From Callipepla californica brunnescens (Eukaryota; Chordata; Aves; Galliformes; Odontophoridae): a stretch of DNA of 64,000 nucleotides. Where the stretch lies: the NCBI GenBank assembly GCA_023055505.1, contig JALIRH010000006.1, positions 22,107,105 through 22,171,104 on the forward strand, written 5' to 3'. The notes under the pieces were generated by a model that saw only the letters and a list, made by a program, of their open reading frames with translations, was not told the origin of the DNA and ran no database searches. Shown piece by piece: positions 10,829 through 23,579 of the stretch. The translations under genes were made by a program, and so were the position numbers. Numbering within the stretch: position 1 is the stretch's first letter; each line of letters starts with the position of its first letter.

Positions 10829-13800
10829 TAATCACTGGGGTAGCAAAGTTACTTGGAAGGATATACTAAAAAGAGGAGTGTTTTAAGCTGTATTTGTGGA
10901 AACATAGGCTGTTGTGTATACTTCAGTAAACAAGTATACTTTGTAAACAAATATATTTCCATGCTGGTATGGGGACATGAAAGCTCTTATTTGCAGTATC
11001 TCCATGGATTTTGCATTCTAGATAGCAGCTTAAAACCCACCATTTTGAATGAAAGTACTCTGTCCCCCTCCTGTTGTACTGGGCTCTTACTTCTGATGTG
11101 AATGTTTAAACTAACAGCCACCATATAAGAGACATACAACTCAGAGCGATCTGAATGAATTAAGTTTGGTCATAGCATGGCTGGAAATCTAGGCTCCTCT
11201 GAAGTCTCAGACATTAGCAGATCTTTCTGAGTTGTTAATAAGAAGTGACATCTAGGCAGCCAGCTCAGAAAAGAGAAGAATGCCTCCGAGTTTCCTCAGT
11301 GGTACATCTCTAATTAACAAAGAGGCTTTTCCATGAAACCTAAATGGATTAGGTAGGGGTTTATCAATTACTTGATCTTAGTAAGAGCAATTTCATCTCT
11401 GGTATATTTCAGATTTTATTGAAGTCTGCTGATGTTCCATCAAAAGTCTACTTTCTATCTATCACATAATGCCTCAGGAGAGACATAAGAAAAGTGAGCT
11501 TTGTGGACCTTTTTTAGGGGCTTAAGTAAAACAGTCTTCATATGTCAGGCCCAGAACTATGGCTCCGCCTGTTTTTCTAGGAAGTGAAGGAATACTGGAT
11601 GAGGCAGAAGGGCTAGAGAGTGATGGAGTCTGAGCTATAGAGTATTGTGTTTACCAATATTGCTGCCACAAGCAATCACTGCTGTTTTAGAACCCCTTTT
11701 ACCAACTAACAGTACTACTCCCTGTTGTGTTTCCACTTACCTTTTTGCAGCTGTGGCTTGTAGCTTGGGTTTCTGGGGTTCCTCTGTAAAGAACTAGATA
11801 GGGAAGTTATATCTTTGTTGTTTCTGCCAGTCTGTTCTCCAAAAAAAATATCAGCCTGGCTTTGATCTAAAGCAAGCCTACCTTCAACGTAGTAACAAAT
11901 TTCATGAGGTGAAAATGGAAATGTGTTGAGAATGCAATTACTTTGGAGGGCAATGCTTACTCTTTAAAAGTATATCTAGAAACACAGAGCAGTTTGGAAA
12001 AAATGCTGAAACTGTCACTTTATGTTGATGGCATTTGTGCACTTTCTGTTCTCTCAAGCGCGCTCTAATAAGCTCATAATTGAAGAAAAAAGGGAATAAT
12101 ACATTTTGCCCCAAACCTTCACAAGTCCTGTTTTGAAAAGCATTGAAACATAGTATTTCAGCTTTATCACTTTGAAAGAACTTTTGCTTCACATCTCACA
12201 AAAAAAAAAAAAAAGTACTTAAATTCTAATTGATATCTTTTCTTAGATATTTTTATAAATATGTGTGATTAATGGAGACAACTGAAAAATCACTTTTGCT
12301 TCAGAAAATATTTCCAAATTTTGCCTCCTTTTTTCAATTTGAAACAATAAGAAGTTTGAAATCTTGCAATAGTTTCCAGGTGGGAAATGTATCTTGCTTT
12401 TCTCCTGATGCTATTGTGTAAAACGAAGTGAAAAACCACTAAGCTTTAGTGTGGTGATTTAACTATTTAAGCTACTTCAGATGAAACTGCACTCTAGTTA
12501 AAAGCCCTTTCCTTTTTCCCTACTACTATCAGTAGCTTATTGCTCTTTTTTAAATGTAACTAGGCCCTGGATACAGTGAGAAACAGTTATAAACAGGAGT
12601 TTATAACAGGGCATGTTTTACTACTTAAGAAATGCAGGTGTGCTGAATTGGGGATGATGAGAGTAGCTGAGACTTCTTGACTGCAGTACTTCACAGCTGC
12701 AAATGTTTTGTTAAGCAGTATTACATGGAAACCTTGCAAGGATTAGTGAGTTAAAGTTTAAGGAAACTTATATTTGAATTAGAGAGTATAACCATAGAAT
12801 GAGTAGAAGTTTGTTGTTGATACCGCATAAAGACATTTATGGTCAAGAACTGTTTTATTGCTTGCAGTTAAAGTCTTCCTTGAAAATGTATTTGTGAGTT
12901 TAAATTTATGCTATGCTGTATGTCTGGTTTATTGACAATGAAGAAAATGCCCTTGAGCTAGAATTTGTTCAAATTTATCAATGTATCAAATTGGTTTAGA
13001 ACCTTGTGTTCCAGATTTGGCATAAATGTATCTACAGATGTTATAGAAATTATCCTGAATTTACAGTTCCCAGGTGTTTTGTCTACAAAAAAATATTTGT
13101 CCATGAGACATGATTTGTTGGGTATAGGAAAAACTTCCATGCATCTTTCTCTGTGTTATGCTGTACGTGGATAGTGTGAAACATTATGAAACATTACTGA
13201 TTGTTACGGGGTATTTTGGTAGAGTACTCTGCAAGGATTGGAGTCTACGGCTTTATTACAGTATAATGCAGTACCTTTATTCTTGGCATAATATCTACTA
13301 ATCATATATTACTTAGAAGACAAACATTAGTTTATGAATGTGAAACAAGATAATGCTTTAGAAGAATGCACATAAATCTTTCCATGAAAGATACTAGCTG
13401 TTGGTATAGGGATTTCTTTTCATGTATTCTGCTGAAATAATGTATATCAAGGAATATTGTTCAGTGTAGGAAGATGTAACATGCTTTCTTAGCTCTACCA
13501 GAAATCTACTGGAGGGAATGAGGAAATTTTGAAGAATGTTGTTGAGGAGCTAAATTACTCAGCGCTCTAGTCCAAAACTGTTTTTTCTTTCACATTTGAT
13601 GCCACACTGAGACTTATTCCTTTCTTACTCAGACAGGAATAAATTAAAATTGATCAGGGAAAAATATTTTTGAAACACAAAAAATTATTAATGTAGAATT
13701 TGTTTTAGATGTATAAATAGATGCAAAAGAGAATGGAGACCAGAATGCCTCCTGTGTATATCTGTATCTTCTTATCTCTACTGCCCACAGCAGTAATGAA

Positions 13801-13983
13801 GCAAATCAACCTTAAGTGCTGGAGATCTTATAGTGAGTTCTCTATAAATAATGATTTATGTACAAAGTTACTAAAGAAATTTCATACATGTTGTAATGAG
13901 AAATTTTCCCATTGTAACATTTGATAAGTTTGAAACTGACTTTTGTAATGATATGCTCATGGATACCACAGCTCTGTCATGCA

Positions 13984-13986
<3 letters not shown>
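10829..13986. other. Unique non-coding stretch
   Basis: Nothing assignable. It contains an A15 run at 12200-12214 and several chance frames on both strands without recognisable domains (for example 11938-12192 minus and 12965-13174 plus). The DNA is AT-rich throughout. Confidence 0.5.
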
Positions 13987-14017
<31 letters not shown>

Positions 14018-14079
14018 GTATGTATATGTATGTGTGTGTGTATATATATATATGTGTGTATATATATATATGTATATAT
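13987..14079. repeat. Compound AT/GT microsatellite
   Basis: A pure AT run of about 29 nt (13987-14015) is followed by interspersed GTATGT, (GT)n and (TA)n blocks up to about 14079. Alternating purine-pyrimidine dinucleotides of this kind are length-polymorphic and can adopt cruciform or Z-like structures. The open frame through it (Tyr-Ile repeats) is an artefact. Confidence 0.95.
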
Positions 14080-17000
14080 CCTGTTTGTAACTATAATAGT
14101 AAAACTTGCCATCTAGTATTGTAAGGAATTAGCATGAAGTGTTTTGAGGCCTCAGCATGTTATTACAGGAAAACTATTTTTATCTTCAGAAGCTTTTCTT
14201 TAAAGCTTGTTAAAGAGAAATCCTCTTTTCTTTCATGTCTAAAAATAAGTAGAGGTAAACTAGATTTTCAGGGTGTTGTGGTGATGACAGAAATCCTCAT
14301 AAAACCCATGTTAGTTATAAGAAGTTTCACACTTGATGCAATTTTTTGGATGCAGAGATTGCTATGAATTTTGAACAAGGGAGACACTCGGGGCTTAGCT
14401 ACCTCTTCTCCCTCCACACAAATAGTAGTGTTTTATTCTTTATAAGGTGAAATTGTTGTGCTTTGTCCAGGAGGCTTTTCTCTGACAATAACTATTATAA
14501 AGATGGCCCAGTTATTTTTATTCCCTCAGCAGGCATACAGTGTTTGAATAACAGGAAAAAGCGTGTGGCTTTGCTGCATGTAGTGCATAGGGAACAGTGA
14601 AGAGAAAGCTCACGCAGAGATGGAAGTGAGGGTCGTGTGTACTTAGAGTGGTGCTCTTAAGGTCTCCGTTTATCATTGAAGAGGGAATGAAGGTTTTAGG
14701 AAGTGGGAGAAAATGTGGTAAATGCAGATCTACCAGTTAACCTTCTGACAGTGAGTGAGTATATAGGGAGCAGTTGCTATGCAGGATTTAATCATAAGCC
14801 TCAAGAAGAGAGTAGTAGGCATATTGAAAGCAGTCTGAAATTTCAGAAGAATTCACAGTCTAACACAGGTGGCTAGAAATGATTATAAAAAGAGCAACAT
14901 CTGACATGTTTGCCTGGCTTCTTCTGTGAATTACCGAATCAATAGATAACGATGTGGCTCTACATGCTGTTTAACTGCCTTTCTGATAAGCATTTGACAG
15001 TGTATCAAAAATAAGCTGATCTATAGAATCATAATGTATAACATGCATGCTTGGGTCAAAGTGAAACATCACATCAGGCAAGTCAAGATGAAAATGTATG
15101 AAAGGCAAGAAATTTTGGCAAATCTGATTCAGGTTGTGGTAGAACCTACGCTATTATAAATATCATAACGTATACGTATATAGAACAGTGATAAAAATTT
15201 GCTTTAAAATATTTAGATATCTGGATAAGCAATTTTATAGGATGAGTATGTGCAGGATGAGAGTTATTAATGGAATATATGTATGGATTATATACATAAC
15301 GGTAATCAGGAAAATGAGGGAGTTTCTGAGAATCTGCAGATTTTTGCATGCGCGTTTGTGGCTAATCAATGTTTTTGATTAGGCATCAGATACTGGATTG
15401 TAGGGAAAACTGTGTTATTAATGAAATCAATGTCTCCACGACTAAGCCTTAGATACAGAAACACCCTCCTGCACTGATAAACTTGTAAGAAAACTTTTCT
15501 AAGGTGTTAAACAACTGTCATATGGACAGAAACTTCCCTTGATCACTCAGGAGCAAAGCTGATAGGTACCTAGAGTGCAGATGAGGTTTCTAGAAACTGA
15601 AATTTGGAATTTTTTGATTTCTCCCTAGTTAAACAGAAGAGGAAAAAAAGATGACTGGAAGGTAAAAACAGAACAAAAGAAAAACAAAACAAAACAAAAA
15701 GAACAAACAAAACAAACAAAAAAACCCAAACACAGCAGCAGAGGTCAAGAAGAATTAGAACTTGTCATAGAACCTTTCAAAAATCAGGAATTAGTGATTG
15801 ATAAAGAATGTTTTGAATGCAGATATGAAAATCAGCCCATTGTAAATTAAAATTTGTTTGAAATACTGGACAAGGACTGTGTACTGATAAAGAACTCCAG
15901 TTTCCAAAGTTGTTACTATTTTTTTAGTATAGATCAGGAGATAATGAAAAATGGGGAGACTTTCTCATTAAACGAAGCAACTGGAAAAAAAAAGAGGGTA
16001 AGATATAGGTTTGGAAAACTTTCTCAAGTTATTGCATTTAAAGGGATTCAGCTATTACTGCTTGAGGAATTCTGAAAGCAAAAGGAATCCCATAAAGCAT
16101 GCTTTGGTATCACATCTCAAATGATTATTTGGGAAGTTGATTGATTAGGAGGAATTTTTAGCTTCTGCTCCATGATGCGTTTCATGCTGCTACTGAACAC
16201 AGTGCCAGAAAAAACATAATGAATTGCCTAGCCTTGTTTTTGAGGCCTGTATCTCTTGTTTGGTGTTAGTTATTTGTTTAATCTTAGAGCTCATTGAAAT
16301 ATAGGAGGAAAAAAGAGCAATGGATTGCATATCTCATCAGAGAATCTGAAGATGGTGTATAAAGTGGAGTCAGAAACAAACACAGATCACCAGAGTAATT
16401 TGACAATTAGTATTTATTTATCCATAACTTAATCTGGAGTTCTAAAATTTACATCAGTGCATAGAAGATGAATGAGCATTTTCACAGTGGGCTTTTTTAA
16501 GCATTACATTCTTCTCCAGAGGAAAGAATACCTCTTTTTTTACATCAAAGATGCATGGTAAGTCCTGCAAGTATAAATATATCTAGTATTCATGATAAGA
16601 GCAATGAATACTAAAGTGATGAAATGTCTGAGATACTTAGAAATAAATTACATTTAGTTTCCAGAACCAATAACATCTGCAGTAACGCAAAAAGTAAAAG
16701 AAACTAATTTCACTAAATATTTGTACTGTGAAGATTGCTTGTGAAGTGTTTTTAATAAACAAAATGCAAAAGAGGAAAGCATACTACAGCTCTTCTTGAA
16801 ATGTTCTCCAGCTATTAAGGAATAAGCAGATGTAAAGTGGGAAGAGCAGAACAGAAATGTTTCATTGGAAATAATTGGTTTGGTGTAAGTTTTCTGTGCA
16901 GATAGTGCCCTAATCAGCAGAGCAAGATACTGTGCAGGAAGGGGATGGAGAAGTAGTAGAAGTTTAAGTTTTATCCTGGAATTGGGTTTGATTTGATTCT

Positions 17001-18155
17001 TGGAGTGTCAGAAATAAGTATGTAATCTGCAGAATGGTAAAACCTATCCATTAATGGGAAGTAATAGAAAAAGAAGTCAAACGTCATTTTCCTCTGAGCT
17101 GCACATCAAAATAGTTTAATTTACATTTTATTCTTTCTCTAATTCAAACTGGTGATAGTAACAGAATACCAGGCCCTGGAAGAGGGCCATTAGAACACCA
17201 TTTTTAGATGTAGTTCCAGATCAGACATCTAAATCTAGCTGTCTGCATGTGAGCTGGGACACAGTATAATCAGCAGGGCTTGGTTGATTCAGTTGCTCGA
17301 ACATGACACCTGGTGCCAATTGAATATCAGATGGCAATGACTGTAAGATGTTGGTGTAGAATGGCTTGGATTTCCTATTTTTCTTATATTACATTTACAG
17401 ATTTCTTCACCTGGAAGCCAAAATAATCAATTTTGTGCCACTGAATTGAGCCCAAAGTGTTTATGGTTACTGGAGCCTAAAGAGGCACTGAGCTGATCAG
17501 CTAGAAGTCTGGGTTCTACTGACTATACTCACTAGCTCTCCAGGGACAACAGAAGCAGCCTGGGCAACTAGTGTGCATGTGCATTCTTGAGCTGCTCTGG
17601 TGCTGTGCTCAGTTCTGTTGCCCATCTAGTGTCATTTGAAACACTGTAAGTGTCTGTGGTACCAGAGGTAACACAGAACCTTCTGGACCCCTTCTAGGGG
17701 GCAACTGGATGTCATGCTACTCTAGACTGTTCCAGTGGCAGTACATACTTGTTTTTAGATAAATTGATATAGTTTTATGTGCCAAAGCCAGAACAGTTGC
17801 CATCAAGCACACAAAAAATATTCTGTGGTAGGGAAATATAGAATTTTACCCTTTTCCCTTTTCCAGAGCAGTCAGGTTATTAGGATGCTCTGATCCAGTT
17901 TTTTTTTTTTTCCTTGGAATAATAAACTAACTATCAAGTTTACTTTTAAATAAAGAAAATTAATTACACAATAAGAGTATTTTGTCAAGGCACAAGTAGT
18001 CCATGTAGAAAAGAGCTCTGAAGGCAATCCTTATAACAGGATTCAGATTCAGAGGTACACAACCTGAATACCACAGATTCAGCTTGAATTAGAGCTAGAG
18101 CTGGATTTGGATTACAAGCACTCAGCAGCTGCAAGGGATTCAGAATTAGAATTGT
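14080..18155. other. Unique non-coding stretch with one A-rich tract
   Basis: An A-rich (CAAAA-type) low-complexity tract lies at about 15665-15727. A palindromic ACGTATACGT-like core is at about 15168-15178. A T13 run is near 17899. The segment 17160-17760 is less AT-rich than its flanks and reads like a decayed transposon or LTR, but I could not match it to a family. No exon with convincing splice sites was seen. Confidence 0.45.
15665..15727. repeat. A-rich (CAAAA)n-like low-complexity tract
   Basis: Runs of A broken by single C or G, including several CAAAA and CAAA units in a row. There is no adjoining retroposon body, so it is simple sequence rather than a SINE or LINE tail. Confidence 0.85.
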
Positions 18156-18420
18156 AGGATCATAAAATCTTCTAGATTGGAAAAAACATTCAAGATTACC
18201 AAGTCCAGCCATCAGGCTGACTAATGAGTCCCATTACTAAGCTATGTCCTGTAGTGTCATCTCCTTTAACACAACTGATACCAGTTACTTGTGTCCCATC
18301 ATTTGTCACCTCAGAAAGGAGTTCAACCACCTCCTTGCTGCCATCTTCATTCAGGGAGTTTTGGAGAGCATAAGATCTCCCCTCAGCCTCCTTTTATCCA
18401 GTCTGAACAGCTTCACTGCC
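18156..18420 (-). mobile_element. Old, diverged CR1 LINE fragment
   Basis: The plus strand begins GGATCATAAAATCTTCTAGATTGGAAAA and continues with an 'aagattaccaagtccagcc' block. After a poorly matching middle it recovers the CR1 antisense signature 'taagatctcccctcagcctccttttatccagtctgaacagc'. Orientation is minus. It is clearly more degraded than the copies at 2059 and 10290, with many substitutions and internal losses, so it is probably an older insertion. The edges are approximate. Confidence 0.8.
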
Positions 18421-18515
18421 ACTCTTCAGAACTTTTTATTTTTTTTTTAATTAATTGTGGAAACATTGAGAGAGCCACTGTTCTTATGGGATTTCCTATT
18501 CTCTTAAGTGTTGGC

Positions 18516-18533
18516 AAAAAAAAAAAAAAAAAA
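18516..18533. repeat. Poly(A) run (A18)
   Basis: Eighteen consecutive A on the plus strand. The sequence just upstream was checked as a possible retrocopy or SINE body and nothing was recognised. Confidence 0.9.
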
Positions 18534-21500
18534 GGTTTCATTTTATTGAGATTCTAAGGAGAAGGGAAATTTAATGTCCCGATTAACGCTTGACTTAGGA
18601 ATCTAGAGTGGGATCAGATCTAGGAAACAAATGCACTGGACTGGAGGCACATTTAAAATTCTTAACACTATTTCATATTAGAAACAATCAGCATGTGCAA
18701 GTGTATTTTATAACAATAACAGATAATGCCAGATTTATTACACTGATTTTGCTGATGCTGGGGTTGTGTTTTATGATTATGTCATCGCTGTTTTTAGCAG
18801 TCAGACTTTGATGTTTGTGTGCTATAAATAGAGGAAAAGCTTGAAGTTGTGTTTTAATGCCTTAAAATGAGGTCTCATAATTATTCTGTACTTGGTAAAA
18901 TTTTCTGCCTTACTCTAGATCATCAAATCATTAATACTGCATTATCTAGAATAATAATAATGAAAAAAATTGGATAGTTAAAACCTTGCATGTATTAAAA
19001 ACCACAGTATTACATTTGCAAAGAATTCTCTTCTGACACCAAGATACAGTATTTTAATTCTATCAGGCATAAGGAATGTGTAAAGTACATCCTCTTATCT
19101 CTCATTGCTAGCAGAAATGGCAGTTCTCTAAGATCTCAGAAGGTGATTGCAGGATATCAAATATGTAAATTAAAAGGTGGAAGACAGGCAAAGTTGAAAA
19201 CTCTTCAGAGGTTTCTGCTGTCAGTAAGTAACTTCTTGATAGAGCTGAGAGGAATGAAAACCTCTGCTTTCTATGGACATAAATCCAGTTTTCTTCTGAT
19301 GGTAAGTTTCTTTTATTAGGTTGTTTGGTTCAAGGAGAACTGAAATAGTCTGTAAATTATGCTGTAGCTATGATGGCTATTTATTCATACGATAAAGTGG
19401 CCACTTTATTCTGCCAGTAAATCACAGCATTTTAGAAGGAATGGAGAAGTCCTTGGAAAAGTGCGTATATTTACAAGAATATTTATCTCACTCTATACAA
19501 TAATCCATGGGTTAATTAATGGTTTGTTTTTTTAAAGTATAAAGATTCTATAGTATTGATTGTTTTCATAATTTAAACAAAGCAAATTCTAAATATCTAC
19601 AATTTTAGTGCAAATGGTTTCGTTAACGTGCAGCACAGAACATAAGCCTACATTGTTGATACCATTTTTCCTGTTTAATCCATGGCAGCTACGCAAACTG
19701 GCAGCACTTAACATGATTATGTCAAGATCTCACACAAGTTAGCTCACAGCCAAGGGCTGACACATGGAGTCAATATGCCAGGGCTAATTATGTTGATGTC
19801 ACAAAATTACCTTTCTTTGTGCGTGATAAATATTTCACATAGATTAAAACATGTTTGTATACTGTGAATTTTACACTAAAGATTGAACCAAAAGGTCATC
19901 AGTTTTTGATGCAATTTAATTACAGTATTTTTGATTATATGTGCCTTGTAATCAGAGACTCTGATCAAAGTCAAGTGTGGGATTTGGAAAAAAAAGTATG
20001 AATTATGACTTTTAATCATCCTTTCTGCTCAATGATTATGCCTAGGAGGACTAGTAGGGTCTGCATGTTAACCTTTGAAATGAACAGTTTGTCTACATCC
20101 ACTGTACTTTGTTTTTCAGTTCTTCACAAATTGAAGATATTAGCATATTTTTTTCTGTGGGATTTTGTGTAGTCCATGACTTGCACGTGTAAGGAAGAAC
20201 AGAAAAAGCTTTTTGTATTTTGCAGCAATAAAAGCTGTCCAGGGCTTCCAGATCTTCCTTCTGATTTTAGAGCATTCCCTTGCTGCTAATGGAAGATATG
20301 TTACTTATTTTGTAATGTGTAAACTACACTTTCCTATATTGCTATATTTTTTAAATGAGCACAGTTATTTGGTACTTCAAGTGTATGACTTAGCTTTTTG
20401 GGCAAGAAAAAAAGTGGATATGAACACTAGGGGATGAATTCCTACCTTCATTTATCTGGTTTTCTTCAGTCTTCCTTAAAATTGTAGAGCTTTTTGGCTT
20501 ACCTTACCAGAGGGACCATATCTGCACAAGATAAACTTTTCATCCTCCTCTATTACCAGAATTGTTCCTAGTTTATGCAAATTATAATGGTAACGAGAAA
20601 TTATATGATGATACACTGAATATTCTGCAAGTACCTTTGAACTTTTTTTAATCATATTTTCAGTTGGAGGTGGAAATGCAATTTTTGTAAGCTTATGTAT
20701 TGCCTAATGGACTTGTCTTCTTTTTCTCATTGTCTGTTCCTAGTGCAGTTATGTACTCTTTTCTTTAGGGAAAAGATCTATCAAAGATTGGTGATATGCA
20801 TGATGACCGTATCTGGTGTTTGTATGTTTTTAATATATGGTGGAAATAAGTGCACCTTACTGTCAGTTGGTGTGCATACCTTGAATATAACCAAGATATC
20901 TGTTATTCTGGAAGTAGAAACTGCTCTGTAGCCAGTGTAAATTTATCAAAACAATTCATGATGAATTTTTTTCCTTTCCATGACCGAGAAACAAACTTTT
21001 TATCCTGTTTTGATAGATAAATATGTTGTAGCACAGCTGAATTCTTTAATCTCTCTTTCCTTCCCACTCCCCTTCGGTATACATTTCTTCAGTAATGACA
21101 GTTTGTGGGAAAACCCTCCAGAGAGATGTAAAATCTTGGCATCCGTATTCCTTTTTGGAAACAAGTATTCTGAAGAGCTATCCTTTTTGCCTAATGAACC
21201 AAAACCCAAAACCTTGGATTTCATTATGGTTATGATTCCTTAACCCACCAGAGTCTTTCATCAGAATGTGGTCTCATTAAGTGAAAGAGACACTGTGCAC
21301 CACTCCATTAAAATGTGCTAAGCTAACATGTTGTCTGATGTGAGGTGAGATGAAATAAAATTATTTCAGATCTGTTTCTAGTGGACTGGAACAAACATCA
21401 TCAGCTGGGAAAATATGTGAGACAGTTCAGAATTCTTAGCTGTGGAAGCCCAATTTTGAATGCATGTGAAAAGTAATGAGTCCAGAGAGGCATGGGTTTC

Positions 21501-23534
21501 TGAGTGAAGAAACTAGGTTGCCTGTTCTGTGGTTCAGATTCATCCACTTCTGCTGTTTCTTTAAAAAAAAATTCTGAAGCTTACGTTATGCCTGGTGTTT
21601 GCATGTATATCCAGGAGGTGAGAGAGCAAGGATCCCTTCTTCACATACATGTCCTGCTTTACAGACCCTGGGCACAAAAACAGGTTCTAATTTCTTCCAT
21701 ACCAATAGATCAAGGCACTGTTTCTTGCAGCTGACAATTTGGAGATCAACAGAATGATTTCTGTGCTTTTGCAAATAGAAAGATCAGAGCTGAAACGTGC
21801 TTTGAGATAGTAAACAATGTGTTTGCCCCAGAGAAGCTTGTAATAAGAGTCAGAGGGGAAGAAATTTTATGCAATGCAAAGGCTGAGATGCTTTGGGAAT
21901 CTGTTATCCAGGGAAAATCCAATAACGATCAGATTAACAAACAGAAAGTCAAGGGTTTATGTATGCAATTAAGTAACTAAACTCAGTGCAGAATTTCTGT
22001 AACTGGGGCATGTTAACTCGTAAGTAGTTGTTCAGCTAGCTATTTCCATATAAACTCTATGAACATATATTGGTGCTGCCTGCGTGTGTAACAAAAGCTC
22101 ATTGCTTTGGACCCTTATTTCATGCAAATATGGCGTTGGATCCCAAACTTAAAATATTTCACCACAGTATATTTAAACAAGTCTTTGCAAAGAAATCTTG
22201 CAAATTGCATTCTGGAATTCAAGATGTGCATTTCAGGATAATGACTGAAAGGGCACAGCAGAATGAGACCTTTGCACTCAATGGCTTTCCTACTTCATCT
22301 GGGAAAGTGATATCTGAGCACCAAACACAAATATTACATTTTTCTATTGAAGTCCTCTGTAGTTGTGTGTCAGTAAGTTGGTCCTATTGTCCCATGTTAA
22401 GTTGTGCATACTATCAGCACAGTGTGTAAGATCACAAGGCAGAAAATGAGAAAAAATGAGAATTAGTGTGGTCTGTGGTATTAAACTTCTCCTTTGGAAT
22501 GCTTGTTGTCAGAAGTCAGGAAAATATGTAAGACTTCTCTGTCAAGAGTGTTCATGTCGACCCAGGCATACTATGGGTCACTGAATACTTGAATAGTTCT
22601 TGAATATTTCAGCACATTTAATTCCTCAAGTGCCACTTTATACATTGTGCACAAGGTTGATGCAGCTGCGTAGTGAGCTCTCTTTTTTCGCTCACTCCAA
22701 GAATTAATTTGACTCTTCCTGTGCCTAAGAAAAGTACTCCTGTTCGGCTTAAACACAAAGATTTACAAGAAAAAGAGCAAACTAGAGAAAGTAATGATTT
22801 GCAGAAAACTCCGGGAGGTCTGAGTTCCAAATCCAAATGTGACATTGCTTACAATTACATACATAGTGTTCCCATGCATTTATCCCAGCTATAACCAATA
22901 GCTAATAACAAATTATAGAGGCCCAATGTGATTTACACACAGAGGTTTCTATACAAGACTTTGTGTGAATAAAAATGACTATTATTTCTTTTTCTATCCA
23001 AAGAAAAGAATAAATCGAATTCTTGTGGAGAATATAATTTTCTTCCATTTAGTTTTAAATAGCATTAGCACAGCAATCAGTTTTTGAGGTGAAAGATAAA
23101 TACTTCTGGACCTGGGTCTAAAATTGTGCAAAACATTAGGCAATAAAGAAAACAACTCTCTTGCATTTTTATTTCAAAGGGCATTAATATTTTACTGTAT
23201 AGGCAGAGAGCTTCTCTGACTGCTTTGCTGCTAAGTGACCTATTCCATTATTTTTAAACTATTAAATTATTAAATGCCCTCTGAACATATACAAAAAAAA
23301 AAAACCAACACAAAAAACACCCAAAAAACCAAAAAGATTTAAACATTTACATTTTATCATTATTTCATTATTTTAGATACACATTTGATATTGCAGTGCA
23401 AGCATGCTGCTGTTGGTGGTTGATTTCAATAATATTGTTTCTTCTACAACAGAAATTGCAAAGCTTATTGTAGATAGATAACAGTATGGAGAAAGCAGTT
23501 CAGCTGTTAGAAATTAAATGTAATTCTTAAACTG
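18534..23534. other. Unique stretch; possible conserved non-coding element near 19.7-20.0 kb
   Basis: No repeat family was recognised. Around 19680-19990 the composition changes to mixed, non-repetitive sequence with several homeodomain-type cores (CTAATTATG, TTTAATTACAG) and a GTGCGTGATAAATATTTC segment, a texture typical of vertebrate developmental enhancers. This is an impression only. An A-rich tract lies at about 23291-23336. The 119-codon frame at 22070-22429 begins at TTG and shows no domain. Confidence 0.35.
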
Positions 23535-23579
23535 CTTTTATAATTGCACAGTGAGACCAGTGTCCTGTAATTATAAAAG
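23535..23579. repeat. Short inverted repeat (11-bp perfect arms)
   Basis: CTTTTATAATT (23535-23545) is exactly complementary to AATTATAAAAG (23569-23579) across 23 nt. With one G-U pair the stem extends three more base pairs inward (46:68, 47:67, 48:66). It is AT-rich, so chance is quite possible. Confidence 0.7.

Noticed and set aside
17160..17760. Possible old LTR or other transposon
   Set aside because: Composition differs from flanks, but no terminal repeats, tRNA primer site or family signature could be identified.
19209..19301. 31-codon open segment ending at a GTAAGT donor
   Set aside because: The acceptor side lacks a polypyrimidine tract and the frame is too short to carry weight.
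22070..22429. 119-codon plus-strand frame
   Set aside because: Begins at TTG, has no domain or splice context, and its length is expected by chance in this amount of AT-rich DNA.
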